A stretch of DNA of 64,000 nt from CAVTWH01 sp963794685 (GCA_963794685.1 CAWCFK010000004.1:806001-870000), one strand, 5' to 3'. Shown: positions 1 through 9,278, numbered from the stretch's first letter. Program-made: numbers and translations. The notes: generated by a model not told the origin, from the sequence alone.

Positions 1-590
1 GCAAGGGGGACAGGTTCATCGCCGGGGAGATCGCCGGCCTGCGGGCCGCAGTGGTCGCAGTGGTGACCAAGACCGATCTGGTACCGAAGGCAGCGCTCGC
101 CGAGCAGTTGCTGGCCGTCTCCCAGCTCGCCAGCTTCGCCGACATCGTGCCGTGCAGCGCGGTCACCGGCGACCAGGTCGACGACCTCATCGACGTGCTC
201 AGCGGGCACCTGCCGCAATCCCCGCAGCTCTACCCGGACGGCATGATCACCGACGAGCCGGAGCACGTGCTGATCGCCGAACTGGTCCGGGAGGCGGCGC
301 TGGAGGGCGTCCGGGACGAGCTGCCGCACTCGATCGCCGTACTCGTCTCGGAGATGCTCCGGGAGGAGGAGGGCTCGATCCTCAAGGTCTTCACCGACAT
401 CTACGTCGAGCGGCAGTCACAGAAGGCCATCGTGATCGGCAACCGGGGGGCCCGGCTCAAGGACGTCGGTACCCGCGCCCGCAAGGAGATCGAGGAGCTG
501 CTCGGCGAGCGGATCTACCTCGACCTGCACGTCCGGGTCGCCAAGGACTGGCAGCGCGACCCCCGTCAACTGCGCCGCCTGGGCTTCTGA
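1..590 (+). CDS. era: GTPase Era, C-terminal part (5' end outside window)
   Basis: The open frame already runs at base 3, so the gene is cut by the window edge and about 195 C-terminal residues are visible. Era is a Ras-like GTPase that binds the 3' end of 16S rRNA during 30S assembly. Visible are the end of the G domain, with the G4 motif in the form TKTDL (usually NKxD), and the C-terminal KH domain with its GxxG-type loop (IGNRGARLKDVG). The tail YLDLHVRVAKDWQRD is typical of Era. It is followed 70 bases later by recO and then uppS, the order found in other actinobacteria. The GTG at 51 is internal and not a start. Confidence 0.95.
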   Translation, partial: KGDRFIAGEIAGLRAAVVAVVTKTDLVPKAALAEQLLAVSQLASFADIVPCSAVTGDQVDDLIDVLSGHLPQSPQLYPDGMITDEPEHVLIAELVREAALEGVRDELPHSIAVLVSEMLREEEGSILKVFTDIYVERQSQKAIVIGNRGARLKDVGTRARKEIEELLGERIYLDLHVRVAKDWQRDPRQLRRLGF

Positions 591-660
591 CCAGTCCGGC
601 TTGTGTGCGCCCGGTGCCGGCCGGTTCCGCGCTGTCGGACCGGCGGGGGAGAATGACCGG

Positions 661-1500
661 GTGAATACCGGGTTCCGGGCCAAGCTGTTCCGCGACGACG
701 CGGTGGTGCTGCGCGTGCAGAAGCTGGGCGAGGCCGACCGGATCATCACCATGCTCACCCGGCGACGCGGTCGGGTCCGCGCGGTCGCCCGGGGGGTACG
801 CCGCACCACGTCCAAGTACGGCGGCCGGCTGGAGCCGTTCGGGCATGTCGACGTGCAGTTCATCGAGGGGCGCACGCTGCACTCGATCACCCAGGTGGAG
901 GGCATCGACCTGTTCGGCGGCGCGCTGGTGCGGGACTATCCGCGCTACACCACGGCGAGCGCCATCGCCGAGACCGCCGAGCGGCTCACCCCCGAGGAGG
1001 AGGAGCCGTCGCTGCGGCTGTTCCTGCTCACCCTGGGCGCGCTGCGCGCGCTGGCGCAGGGCGAGCACGCGAGCAGCCTGGTCCTCGACTCGTACCTGCT
1101 GCGGGCGATGGGACTCGCCGGCTGGGCGCCGGCGCTGCGGGCGTGCGCCGTGTGTGGCACGGCGGGGGAGCACCGGGCCTTCTCGGTACCCGCGGGTGGG
1201 TGTGTCTGTCCGGACTGTCGACCGCCCGGCGCCGCCCATCCCGCGCCGGCCACCCTGGCGCTGCTGGCGGCTCTTGCGGTGGGCGACTGGGCCGGTGCAA
1301 ACCTGGCCGAGCCGGGGCCGCGCCGGGAGGCGTCCGGGCTGGTCGCCGCGCACCTGCAGTGGCACCTGGAGCGCGGGCTACGCTCGCTGCCGCTGGTCGA
1401 CCGCTCCGGCCCGGCAACGGCCCGGCCCGCTGAGGCGGCGATCGCCCCGGCCGCCGCACAAGCCCGGCTGCCGAACAAAGCGAGTAGGGAGAGTCTGTGA
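661..1500 (+). CDS. recO: DNA repair protein RecO
   Basis: RecO works with RecF and RecR to load RecA on SSB-coated single-stranded DNA. The start is GTG 661, preceded by a GGGGGAGA ribosome binding site, giving 279 residues. An upstream in-frame start at 601 would add 20 residues unlike the family. The N-terminal OB-fold part begins RDDAVVLRVQKLGEADRI. A zinc-finger-like module is seen as C162xxC165 followed by C181, C183 and C186 (CVCPDC). The stop codon overlaps the uppS start by 4 bases, so the two are translationally coupled. Confidence 0.95.
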   Translation: MNTGFRAKLFRDDAVVLRVQKLGEADRIITMLTRRRGRVRAVARGVRRTTSKYGGRLEPFGHVDVQFIEGRTLHSITQVEGIDLFGGALVRDYPRYTTASAIAETAERLTPEEEEPSLRLFLLTLGALRALAQGEHASSLVLDSYLLRAMGLAGWAPALRACAVCGTAGEHRAFSVPAGGCVCPDCRPPGAAHPAPATLALLAALAVGDWAGANLAEPGPRREASGLVAAHLQWHLERGLRSLPLVDRSGPATARPAEAAIAPAAAQARLPNKASRESL

Positions 1501-2303
1501 GTCGTCAGTTCACGCCGCCGTCGCCGCACCCGTCCGGGGCACGCCCGCCGGAGCTGCCGGCCGGCGCGGTGCCGAAGCACGTGGCGATCATCATGGACGG
1601 CAACGGGCGCTGGGCCAAGCAGCGCGGGCTGCCGCGTACCGAGGGGCACAAGCGCGGTGAGGCGGCCCTGTTCGACGTCATCGAGGGCGCCATCGAGCTG
1701 GGCATCAAGAACCTGTCCGCGTACGCCTTCTCCACCGAGAACTGGAAGCGCTCGCCGGAGGAGGTGCGCTGGCTGATGGGGTTCAACCGGGACGTCATCC
1801 ACCGCCGCCGCGACCAGTTCGTCGAGATGGGGGTACGGGTGCAGTGGGCCGGGCGGCGGCCGAAACTGTGGCGCTCGGTGATCAACGAGCTGGAGATCGC
1901 GCAGGAGATGAGCAAGCACAACGACCTCATCACCCTGCAGTTCTGCGTGAACTACGGGGGGCGGGCGGAGCTCGCCGACGCGTTCGCCGCGATGGCCGCC
2001 GACGTGCAGGCCGGCCGGCTCAGGCCCGACAAGATCACCGAGAAGACGGTGGAGCGCTATCTCTACTGCCCGGACGTGCCCGACGTGGACCTGCTGCTCC
2101 GCTCGTCCGGCGAGATGCGCTGGTCCAACTACCTGATCTGGCAGGCGGCGTACGCCGAGTTCGTCACCCTGGACACGCTCTGGCCCGACTTCGACCGCCG
2201 CCACCTCTGGTACGCCTGCGAGCTCTACGCCCAGCGCGACCGCCGCTACGGCGGCGCGATCCCCAACCCGGTGAACCCGGACCTTGCCGGGGTGGGTGGG
2301 TAG
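1497..2303 (+). CDS. uppS: Polyprenyl diphosphate synthase (cis-prenyltransferase, UppS family)
   Basis: This enzyme condenses isopentenyl diphosphate in cis to make the C50/C55 lipid carrier for peptidoglycan and cell-envelope glycans. The 268-residue protein carries the family signature HVAIIMDGNGRWAK with the catalytic Asp near residue 34, FSTENWKRSPEE, and the C-terminal DLLLRSSGEMRWSNYL motif. The start GTG 1497 overlaps the recO stop and has AGGGAGAG just upstream. In mycobacteria the equivalent enzyme next to recO makes decaprenyl diphosphate, so the chain length cannot be told from sequence alone. Confidence 0.95.
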   Translation: MSRQFTPPSPHPSGARPPELPAGAVPKHVAIIMDGNGRWAKQRGLPRTEGHKRGEAALFDVIEGAIELGIKNLSAYAFSTENWKRSPEEVRWLMGFNRDVIHRRRDQFVEMGVRVQWAGRRPKLWRSVINELEIAQEMSKHNDLITLQFCVNYGGRAELADAFAAMAADVQAGRLRPDKITEKTVERYLYCPDVPDVDLLLRSSGEMRWSNYLIWQAAYAEFVTLDTLWPDFDRRHLWYACELYAQRDRRYGGAIPNPVNPDLAGVGG

Positions 2304-2304
2304 C

Positions 2305-2378
2305 GGCAAGATCGCGATTAGCTCCGCAAACCGGCCCCCACAGGGCAGATCCGCGCACCAGATCGTGATCTTCCTGCC
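2305..2378. terminator. Hairpin between convergent uppS and PHP-operon genes
   Basis: Two bases after the uppS stop, GGCAAGATCGCGATTAG is mirrored by CAGATCGTGATCTTCCTGCC, with a small bulge and a long inner region. The position between two converging genes suggests a bidirectional terminator. Its ends match those of the hairpin at 59043-59105. Confidence 0.5.
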
Positions 2379-2399
2379 TGATCCGGGTGGCCGGCGGGT

Positions 2400-2921
2400 T
2401 CAGTGGTCGCCGCCGCAGCAGGGGGTGGGGTTGGGGACCTCGAAGGGGGCGATCCGGCCGCCCGGGGCTTGCGTGGCGACCAGGGTCAGGTGGCCGTCCA
2501 GCCACTGTGGACGGACGAAGTCCCGGGTGGTCACCAGGGTGTCGGGGTCGGGTTGGGCCACGCCGCCGAGTACCTTCACGCGGTCGATGGCGGTGTGCGC
2601 CAACAGGTGCGCCACCGTCACCTCGCCGACCAGCCGGTCTGCGCCGGGGAACAGGACGGCCCGGCCGGCGGTGCCGGTGGCGTGTGCCTGGGCTGCCGCG
2701 AGCGCGGCGCCGTCGGGTGGGGCCGGGCGCGGGCGGTCGGCGGCGGGCAGGGTGGCCGGGTCGAGTCGCCCGGGGGCGGTCAGGGTGACCACCACCCGGG
2801 CGTTCTCCCCGTGCACGAGGTGGGTGCAGGCGACCAGGCCGGGCACCGGCGGCAGGTCAGCCAGCCAGTGCTCGGCGTCGGTGACGGTCGCGTGCCCCAG
2901 GTCCAGGACCAGCACGGTCAT
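2400..2921 (-). CDS. Hypothetical protein, 173 aa
   Basis: I do not recognise this family. The protein has no signal peptide or membrane segment, is rich in Ala, Pro and Val, and ends in CCGGDH, a possible metal-binding tail. A central HGENARVVVTL segment and the pattern of alternating beta strands and helices suggest a small alpha/beta fold. It starts 15 bases after the stop of the PHP-domain gene on the same strand, so the two are probably co-transcribed. Codon use is typical of the region, with strong GC at third positions, which supports a real gene. Confidence 0.6.
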   Translation of the reverse strand: MTVLVLDLGHATVTDAEHWLADLPPVPGLVACTHLVHGENARVVVTLTAPGRLDPATLPAADRPRPAPPDGAALAAAQAHATGTAGRAVLFPGADRLVGEVTVAHLLAHTAIDRVKVLGGVAQPDPDTLVTTRDFVRPQWLDGHLTLVATQAPGGRIAPFEVPNPTPCCGGDH

Positions 2922-2936
2922 GGTGCAGTTACCGTC

Positions 2937-4676
2937 CTACTTCTTCGGGAGTACCCAGATCGGGTTGGTGTAGAACCACAGGTCGGCCCACGGGTCGGCG
3001 TCGCCCACCACGTCCATCGCCGGACCGGCCGGGTCGACTGCCGCACCCAGGTAGCCCGGGGCGGAGCGGTTCCCGTCGGTGCCGCGCAGCCGCAGGTAGA
3101 ACGGCGCGTGCGGGTCGGCCTTGCCCAGGTCGTAGGTGAAGGTCGCCTGGCCGGTGGAGGAGTTGACGGTGAACGACTTGGCCACCTTGGTCTGCGGCGC
3201 GGTGAAGGTGTCCCGGTTGGCGGCCGGGCCGGTGATCGCGCCGCGGATCAGGTCGATCCGGGCGAGAGTGGGCACGAACTGCGCCCAGTTCGGGCCGTTG
3301 GCCAGGTCGACGGTGATGCTCAACTGCACCGACCGGCCGGCCTTGGCCAGCAGTGTGCCGCCCAGGGTCACCCAGTCGCCACCGGCGCTGACCCGCACGT
3401 CGAGGCCGCTGATCAGGCCGCCGTGGTCGACGAAGACCCGACCGGCGCGCAGCCCGGACATCACCGCCGCGTAGCTGAAGTCGGTCGCGCCGACGTGGGT
3501 ACGGCTGTAGTAGCCGGGCCAGAAGTCGACGTTGCCGGTGGCCGGGGTGCCGCCGTAGACCGGGTCGTTGTAGAAGCCCTGGGTGGCGAAGTCGCCGCCG
3601 CCGCGCACGCTGGTGTCCAGGTAGATGGTGTGCGAGTCGGAGTTGGCGGTGATCCACCACGACTTGCCTTCGGCCAGCAGGCTGTCCCAGAGGCCGCCGA
3701 CGGTGGCGGTCATCCAGTCGAAGCCGCCCCAGGTCCGGTAGCTCTCCAGCGGGTACCCGGGGAACGAGTCGGCGGTCGGCGCGAAGTCGTACGCGCCGCG
3801 TCCACCGCCCGCGCCCTTCGGCGCCGGGATGCCGCCGGCCTGGTGGCCGGGTGCGCCCTCGAAGCCGACGGCGATGTTCGGGGCGGCGTCGCGCCAGGCC
3901 CGGATCTCGTGCGGCGAGTCGATGCCCTTGCGGGCCGGGTGGTTGGCCAGGAACAGCGCGTCGCGGACCCGCTTGTGGCTGACCGCGTCGGCGAGGAAGT
4001 GCACGCCGGCCAGGGCGACCGCCTCGTTGGCGGCGGTGGAGGCGGTGGTCCCGGTGACCACGCCGTCGTAGCTGTTCTCGAACTCCTTGAGCACCGCCAC
4101 CTCGGAGCTGCCGGGGTGGACGAAGACGGTGCCGTGCTCGGCGGCCGGGATGTTCCACTCCAGCCCCTGGAAGACCAGGGTGTCGTCGATCTCCTTACGG
4201 GCGGCGACGATCGCCGGATTGACCTTCTCAACGCCGATCTTGGCGTGCTGCACGGTGCCGTGGTCGGTGATGACCATCCAGTCCAGCCCGTACGCGTTGG
4301 CGTGCCGGACGTGGTCGATCACCCGGTACTGGCCGTCGCTGCTGAACTTGGTGTGGATGTGGTGGTCACCGGCCAGCCACAGGTAGCCGTTGCGGCGACC
4401 CCGGCCGCCGCCGTGCGCGCTGGCGAGTTCGGGTGCGACGAGTGCGCCACCGAGCGCCCCGCTGGCGGCCGCGGCCACCCCGGCGCCGAGGACGCCGGCC
4501 CGGCGCAGGAAGCTGCGCCGGCTCACGTCGCCCGGCTTCAACTCGCTGTCCGGGATGCTCAGGTCGAGGGCTTCCGGCAGGTCGCCGCCGGTCTCGTGAG
4601 AGTGGTCGTGCGGGTGGATGTGCGGGTGTTCGTGGTCGTGCGGGTGTTCGTGGTCGTGCTGGTGGCCGTGGCCCAT
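2937..4676 (-). CDS. Tat-exported PHP-domain metallo-phosphoesterase-like protein
   Basis: This 579-residue protein is predicted to be exported by the Tat system: SRRSFLRR at about residues 52-59 is followed by a hydrophobic stretch ending in ASA. The PHP domain begins at about residue 104 with DHHIHTKFS (metal-binding HxH) and continues with ITDHG. PHP domains hydrolyse phosphoester bonds with two or three metal ions; the substrate here is unknown. The ATG at 4676 has AAGGAG five bases upstream, so I prefer it to the GTG at 4694. Before the Tat motif the protein has 13 histidines at every second position from residue 3 to 27, a likely metal-binding tail. Confidence 0.85.
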   Translation of the reverse strand: MGHGHQHDHEHPHDHEHPHIHPHDHSHETGGDLPEALDLSIPDSELKPGDVSRRSFLRRAGVLGAGVAAAASGALGGALVAPELASAHGGGRGRRNGYLWLAGDHHIHTKFSSDGQYRVIDHVRHANAYGLDWMVITDHGTVQHAKIGVEKVNPAIVAARKEIDDTLVFQGLEWNIPAAEHGTVFVHPGSSEVAVLKEFENSYDGVVTGTTASTAANEAVALAGVHFLADAVSHKRVRDALFLANHPARKGIDSPHEIRAWRDAAPNIAVGFEGAPGHQAGGIPAPKGAGGGRGAYDFAPTADSFPGYPLESYRTWGGFDWMTATVGGLWDSLLAEGKSWWITANSDSHTIYLDTSVRGGGDFATQGFYNDPVYGGTPATGNVDFWPGYYSRTHVGATDFSYAAVMSGLRAGRVFVDHGGLISGLDVRVSAGGDWVTLGGTLLAKAGRSVQLSITVDLANGPNWAQFVPTLARIDLIRGAITGPAANRDTFTAPQTKVAKSFTVNSSTGQATFTYDLGKADPHAPFYLRLRGTDGNRSAPGYLGAAVDPAGPAMDVVGDADPWADLWFYTNPIWVLPKK

Positions 4677-5053
4677 GGTCGCTCCTTGTCCCACCGGGCG
4701 GCGACGCCACCCGGGCTTGCTCCCGGTCGGTGCGAGCCGGACCGGGGACGGTCAAGGTCAATCTCGACCCGGCCGGCGAACAGCGGGTGACAGAACGCGT
4801 GGGCCGCGGTGAACGTCCAGCGGCCAGTGACTCTGTGGACGCTGAGAGCCGGAAATTCCCGAGACTTGCTGTGGCAGATGGGGTAAATATCGGATTATAC
4901 CCGAATAGCACTATTGGTCTGAGATCGTGCAGGTGAGGCGCCGGCCGCCGACGTGACCCCCGCACCGCCGGCCGCACTCGGCCCGGTGGTGCCGGCGACC
5001 GCCGGCCGTGCGGCGGTGTGATCGGGGGGAGTGCGCCGGTACCGTGTGCGGGC
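4677..5053. other. Divergent intergenic region with AT-rich island
   Basis: This 377-base spacer separates the divergent PHP gene and alpha/beta hydrolase. I see no gene in it. Bases 4870-4925 are markedly AT-rich for this genome and contain the candidate promoter listed separately. Confidence 0.5.
4894..4899 (-). promoter_or_regulatory. Candidate -10 box (TATAAT) for the PHP operon
   Basis: Read on the minus strand the sequence is GGGTATAATCCG, a perfect TATAAT, about 220 bases before the PHP start. No good -35 hexamer is seen at the usual distance. The short dyad GGGTAAATA/TATACCC overlaps it and could bind a regulator. Confidence 0.3.
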
Positions 5054-5876
5054 ATGAGGCTCGCGCTGCGTGGACTGACCTTCGACGTGCACCAGGCCGG
5101 GCCGGACGCCGGCCGGCCGGTACTGCTGCTGCACGGGTTCCCGCAGCACTCGGGGGTGTGGGACCTGGTCACGCCGGTACTGCACGCGGCCGGGCTGCGC
5201 ACCGTCGCACTCGACCTGCGCGGGTACTCGCCGGGGGCGCGGCCGGCCGAGGTGGCCGCATACACCCAGGCGGAGTCGGTCGCCGACGTACTGGCGCTGC
5301 TGGACGCGCTGGAGCTGGAGAGCACCTACCTGGTCGGCCACGACTGGGGGGCGATGGTGGCCTGGCAGGTCGCCGGCCGGCACCCGGAGCGGGTACGCAC
5401 GCTCACCGCCGTCTCCTGCCCGCACCCGGTGACCTTCTTCGACGCCGTGAAGCAACGACCCGGACCAGCGCGAGCGGTCCCGCTACTTCGAGCTGTTCCG
5501 GCTGCCGGGCAAGGCCGAGGAGGTGCTCACGCAGGACGGCGCCCGCCGGCTACGCGCGCTCTTCGAGCGCCTGCCGGACGAGCGGGTGCAGCGCTACCTC
5601 GACCCGCTGCTGGCGGACGGGGCGCTGACGGGGGCGCTGAACTGGTACCGGGCGATGTCCCCGACCGACCAGGAGGGGCTGGGCAAGGTGGGCGTACCCA
5701 CGACGTTCGTCTGGGGTGACCGCGACCCGGCGGTCGGCGCGACGTCCGCGGCCCGCTGCGTCGAGCAGGTCAGCGGCGACTACCGCTTCCACCCGCTGCC
5801 CGGCGTCGGCCACTGGGTCGCCGACCTGGCGCCGGACGCGCTGGCCAGCGCGATCCTTGAGCGCATCGGCGCGTGA
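5054..5876 (+). pseudogene. Alpha/beta hydrolase, epoxide hydrolase-like (one frameshift)
   Basis: The gene begins at ATG 5054 with an alpha/beta hydrolase N-terminal half containing HGFPQHSG (oxyanion loop) and GHDWGAMVAWQ, where the Asp replaces the usual Ser nucleophile, as in epoxide hydrolases and haloalkane dehalogenases. After VTFFDAVK near 5450 the frame changes; the next frame continues with NDPDQRERSRYFELF, then WGDRDPAV (acid residue) and GVGHWV (catalytic His). The span is 823 bases, one more than a multiple of three, so removing one base (for example the C at about 5452) restores 273 residues. It may be a sequencing error rather than a dead gene. Confidence 0.8.
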
Positions 5877-6010
5877 CGCCACCGGCCGGACACCATCAAC
5901 CACCGCCCGTCAGGAGCGGATCAGTACCGGCGGACGGCGGTTGAAGTAGCTACCCAAGGGTATTACGCGCAGGTAACCTGGAGCGCACATACCCAACGGT
6001 GGGGGTGGCC

Positions 6011-7903
6011 ATGACGACGGTGGATGAGCAGCAGGCCCGACAGGTCGCCGAGGCGGCCCGTGAATCCGAGTGGCGCAAACCCAGCTTCGGCAAGGAGCTC
6101 TTCCTCGGCCGGCTGCGGCTGGACCTGATCGACCCGTTCCCGCAGCCCGACGCCGAAGCCACCGCGCGGGCCGAGGAGTTCCTCGGCAAGCTGCGTACCT
6201 TCCTCGTCACCGAGGTCGACGGGGCGCAGATCGAGCGGGACGCGCACATCCCCGACGAGGTACTGAGCGGGCTCGCCGCGCTCGGCGCGTTCGGGATGAA
6301 GATCGACCAGAAGTACGGCGGGCTGGGCCTTTCCAACCTGCACTACTGCAAGGCGCTCACCCTGATCGGCTCGGCCAACCCGGCGCTCGGCGCGCTGTTG
6401 TCGGCGCACCAGTCGATCGGCGTGCCGCAGCCGCTCAAACTCTTCGGCAGCCCGGAGCAGAAGGAGAAGTACCTGCCCCGGCTGGCCGGTGGCGAAATCA
6501 GCGCGTTCCTGCTGACCGAGCCGGACGTCGGTTCGGACCCGGCCCGACTGTCCACAGTGGCGCAACCTGTCGACGGCGGGTACCGGCTCAACGGGGTGAA
6601 GCTGTGGGCCACCAACGGCACCGTTTCCAGCCTGCTGGTGGTGATGGCGGCCGTGCCCGGGGCCGACGGCGGCAAGTCGAAGATCACCGCGTTCGTGGTC
6701 GAGGCCGACTCGCCGGGCATCACCGTCGAGCGGCGCAACTCCTTCATGGGCCTGCGCGGCCTGGAAAACAGCGTCACCCGCTTCCACGACGTGTTCGTGC
6801 CCGCCGAGAACGTGATCGGCCGGGTCGGTCAGGGTCTCAAGATCGCACTAACCACGCTGAACACCGGCCGGTTGTCGCTGCCGGCGATGTGCGTGGGCGC
6901 GGGCAAGTACAGCCTGGCGATCGCCCGACAGTGGGCGGCCAACCGGGTGCAGTGGGGGCTGCCGGTCGCCAAACACGAGGCGATCGCCAGCAAGCTGGCC
7001 TTCATCGCGGCCACCACCTACGCCATGGAGTCGATGCTCGACCTGTGCTGCCTGCTCGCCGACGACGACCGTAACGACATCCGGATCGAAGCCGCGCTGG
7101 TCAAGCTGTTCGGCTCAGAGATGGCCTGGCTGGTCGCCGACGAGATGGTGCAGATCCGCGGCGGGCGCGGCTACGAGACCGCCGACTCGCTGGCCGCCCG
7201 CGGCGAGAAGGCGCTGCCGGCCGAACAACTCCTGCGCGACCTGCGGATCAACCGGGTCTTCGAGGGCTCGACCGAGATCATGCACCTGCTCATCGCCCGC
7301 GAGGCGGTGGATGCCCACCTGTCGGTGGCCGGCGACATCATCGACCCGGCGGCCGGGATGGGGACCAAAGCCAGAGCGGGCGCGAAGGCCACCGGGTTCT
7401 ACGGCCGTTGGCTGCCCACCCTGGCGGTCGGTCGCGGTCAACTCCCCGGTGGGTACCCGCACTATGGTTCCCTTGCATCCCACCTGCGCTTTGTCGAGCG
7501 GTCCTCGCGCCGGCAGGCCCGCGAGACGTTCTACGCGATGGCCCGCTGGCGCGGGAAGATGGAGCGCAAGCAGGGTTTCCTCGGCCGGATCGTGGACATC
7601 GGCGCGGAGCTGTTCGCGATGACCGCCTGCTGTGTGCGGGCCACCAACGACGGTGACCCGGCCGGCCGGGAACTCGCCGACCTCTACTGCCGGCAGGCCC
7701 GCATCCGGGTCACCCGGCTCTTCGACGCGCTCTGGGACAACACCGACGACCTCGATCGCGAGGCCGCCCGCCGGATCGTCGACGGCCGCTACACCGCCCT
7801 GGAAGAGGGCGTCCTGCCGCTGCCGGAGGCCGGCGCCTGGGTGTCCTCCTGGGAACCCGGTCCGTCCACTGAGGAGGATGTCCGGCGCCGCCTGCCGTCG
7901 TGA
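6011..7903 (+). CDS. fadE10: Acyl-CoA dehydrogenase, FadE10-like
   Basis: This 630-residue flavoprotein would oxidise an acyl-CoA to the trans-2-enoyl-CoA. It has the acyl-CoA dehydrogenase signatures LLTEPDVGSDPARL in the middle domain, and RVFEGSTEIMHLLIAREA in the C-terminal domain. It is longer than typical 380-residue members because of a C-terminal extension of about 190 residues, as in mycobacterial FadE10 (Rv0873), which it closely resembles from its N-terminus (KPSFGKELFLGRLRLDLI) onward. ATG 6011 is preceded by a G-rich site; an in-frame GTG at 5999 is less likely. It appears to be a single-gene unit. The gene symbol is by resemblance from memory. Confidence 0.88.
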   Translation: MTTVDEQQARQVAEAARESEWRKPSFGKELFLGRLRLDLIDPFPQPDAEATARAEEFLGKLRTFLVTEVDGAQIERDAHIPDEVLSGLAALGAFGMKIDQKYGGLGLSNLHYCKALTLIGSANPALGALLSAHQSIGVPQPLKLFGSPEQKEKYLPRLAGGEISAFLLTEPDVGSDPARLSTVAQPVDGGYRLNGVKLWATNGTVSSLLVVMAAVPGADGGKSKITAFVVEADSPGITVERRNSFMGLRGLENSVTRFHDVFVPAENVIGRVGQGLKIALTTLNTGRLSLPAMCVGAGKYSLAIARQWAANRVQWGLPVAKHEAIASKLAFIAATTYAMESMLDLCCLLADDDRNDIRIEAALVKLFGSEMAWLVADEMVQIRGGRGYETADSLAARGEKALPAEQLLRDLRINRVFEGSTEIMHLLIAREAVDAHLSVAGDIIDPAAGMGTKARAGAKATGFYGRWLPTLAVGRGQLPGGYPHYGSLASHLRFVERSSRRQARETFYAMARWRGKMERKQGFLGRIVDIGAELFAMTACCVRATNDGDPAGRELADLYCRQARIRVTRLFDALWDNTDDLDREAARRIVDGRYTALEEGVLPLPEAGAWVSSWEPGPSTEEDVRRRLPS

Positions 7904-8103
7904 TTTCCCGGCCGCCCGGCTGAGTTGGCGCGTTGGCCTCGGGTGCTGCTGTGCTGCAACAGCACGCCGCCGCGTCCCAGACGCCGCGCAGCACTGCCAG
8001 GTTGAGGATCGTCCGATCGGCGGCCGTGGTGAGTAACTGGGCTTGGAAGGTCACCGTCTGGGGGTGGCGGCGGGGTAGAGTCGCCCGCCGTCCTGTCCGG
8101 TCC

Positions 8104-8742
8104 TCACCGGGTGGTGTCGGGATCCGGGCGGCCACGCAGTTGCCGGGTGCGCAGGCCCAGCCGGCGCAGTTCCAGGCCGGCCAGATCGGCGACGACCTGC
8201 TGGTCGCCGCGGCGCCAGGCGGCCACCGGGTCGGTGTCCAGCTTGGTCAACTTGCGCAGTGGCTGGTTCGCCAGCGCCCGCAGGGCGAGCAGGTCGGCAC
8301 CGCCCTCGCCGCCCCGCAGCCGGGCCGCCGCGCTGGCCCGGCTGACGAAGCGCAGCCGTATCGGCAGCCAGATGAACAGCACCAGCGCCAGCGGCACCAT
8401 GAGTAGCAGCAGAGCGAGTACCCAGGCCATCTCGTGCACGATGGTCTGCTGCTCGCGGCCGGCGTCGGCGAGCGACTTCGCGGCGTCGGCCGCCTTGTTG
8501 AACGGCTCGGCCAGCTTGCCGCCAATGCCCGGGATGTTGTCGACCTTCCCGCCCGCGTCCGACAGGTTGCCGGACATGCCGTCCCCGGCGTCCTGCATCT
8601 TCTGGCCGGGTACGGCCAGCTTCTCGACCAGGTCGTACAACTTGACCGCGAGCCAGACCCACAGCACGATCCAGGCGGCCACGGCGAGATCGGTGAGGAA
8701 CTGACGCGCCCGGCGGGCGGGGGACTCCGCATAGAGCTTCAT
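8104..8742 (-). CDS. Two-TM membrane protein of unknown function
   Basis: The 212-residue protein has a first hydrophobic segment at about residues 15-40 (FLTDLAVAAWIVLWVWLAV), a hydrophilic region of about 70 residues, and a second segment at about 108-135 (LALLLLMVPLALVLFIWLP), followed by a basic, leucine-rich tail that is probably cytoplasmic. The central region, rich in Gly, Asp and Ala, resembles a coiled extracytoplasmic loop. I do not recognise a named domain. The gene converges with fadE10 across about 200 bases that hold no gene. Confidence 0.7.
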   Translation of the reverse strand: MKLYAESPARRARQFLTDLAVAAWIVLWVWLAVKLYDLVEKLAVPGQKMQDAGDGMSGNLSDAGGKVDNIPGIGGKLAEPFNKAADAAKSLADAGREQQTIVHEMAWVLALLLLMVPLALVLFIWLPIRLRFVSRASAAARLRGGEGGADLLALRALANQPLRKLTKLDTDPVAAWRRGDQQVVADLAGLELRRLGLRTRQLRGRPDPDTTR

Positions 8743-8813
8743 GCGGACAGCCTGCCGTACCTCGACCGGCTCCGCTCCCCGCCCAACCGGACCATTCGGC
8801 GACCGGCAGGCGG

Positions 8814-8857
8814 CGCTCGCCGGGTGGCCGCGCTCGCCGGGTGGCCGCGCTCGCCGG
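8814..8857. repeat. 17-bp tandem repeat, 2.6 copies
   Basis: CGCTCGCCGGGTGGCCG occurs at 8814 and 8831 and partly at 8848, in the spacer between the ArsR-type gene and the two-TM gene. No coding role is evident. Confidence 0.8.
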
Positions 8858-8893
8858 CCGACGGCGTTGTCGGCTGACCCCGGGCCCCGGCGG

Positions 8894-9268
8894 TCAGCCG
8901 TGCTGGGCCGGGTCGTGCAGCGCCTGTTCGGGGCCGGTCGGGCGGGGTTCGCGGGCGTGCGAGACGGCGTCGGCGACGATGTGCGCGACGTGCTCGTCGG
9001 CCAGCCGGTAGCGGATCTCCCGGCCGCTGCGCTCGCCGCGCACCACGCCGGCCGCCCGCAGCACCCGCAGGTGCTGGGAGACCAGTGGCTGGCTGACGCC
9101 GAGCGCGTCGACCAGTTCGTGCACGCACCGCTCGCCCGCGCCCAGTTCGGTGACGAGCGCGATGCGCAGTGGCGAGGCGAGTGCCCGCAGCAACTCGCCG
9201 GCCGCCTCGTAGCCGCGCGCCTCGGGCCCCTGGGGGTCGGTCATCGCGACGTCGTCACCATCGGTCAT
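8894..9268 (-). CDS. smtB: ArsR/SmtB-family zinc-sensing repressor
   Basis: This 124-residue winged-helix protein (DNA-recognition helix SQPLVSQHLRVL) resembles M. tuberculosis SmtB (Rv2358), which releases DNA when zinc binds. The alpha5 zinc site of the SmtB type is complete: D91, H93, H104 and E107 have exactly the DxH-x10-HxxE spacing known for Synechococcus SmtB. As in mycobacteria it lies between the uppS/recO side and glyS, but no Fur/Zur gene follows it here. An alternative start is the ATG at 9244. It ends 8.9 kb into the window with the two-TM gene downstream. Confidence 0.85.
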   Translation of the reverse strand: MTDGDDVAMTDPQGPEARGYEAAGELLRALASPLRIALVTELGAGERCVHELVDALGVSQPLVSQHLRVLRAAGVVRGERSGREIRYRLADEHVAHIVADAVSHAREPRPTGPEQALHDPAQHG

Positions 9269-9278
9269 CGCGACGCCG

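Noticed and set aside
2403..4790. A 795-codon plus-strand open frame opposite the PHP gene
   Set aside because: It is the antisense shadow of a GC-rich gene; its sequence is Val/Gly/His-rich without motifs, while the minus strand has a PHP domain and Tat signal.
7951..7965. GTGCTGCAACAGCAC as a terminator between fadE10 and the two-TM gene
   Set aside because: Only a 6-bp stem with a 3-base loop; such dyads are common by chance in this GC-rich DNA.
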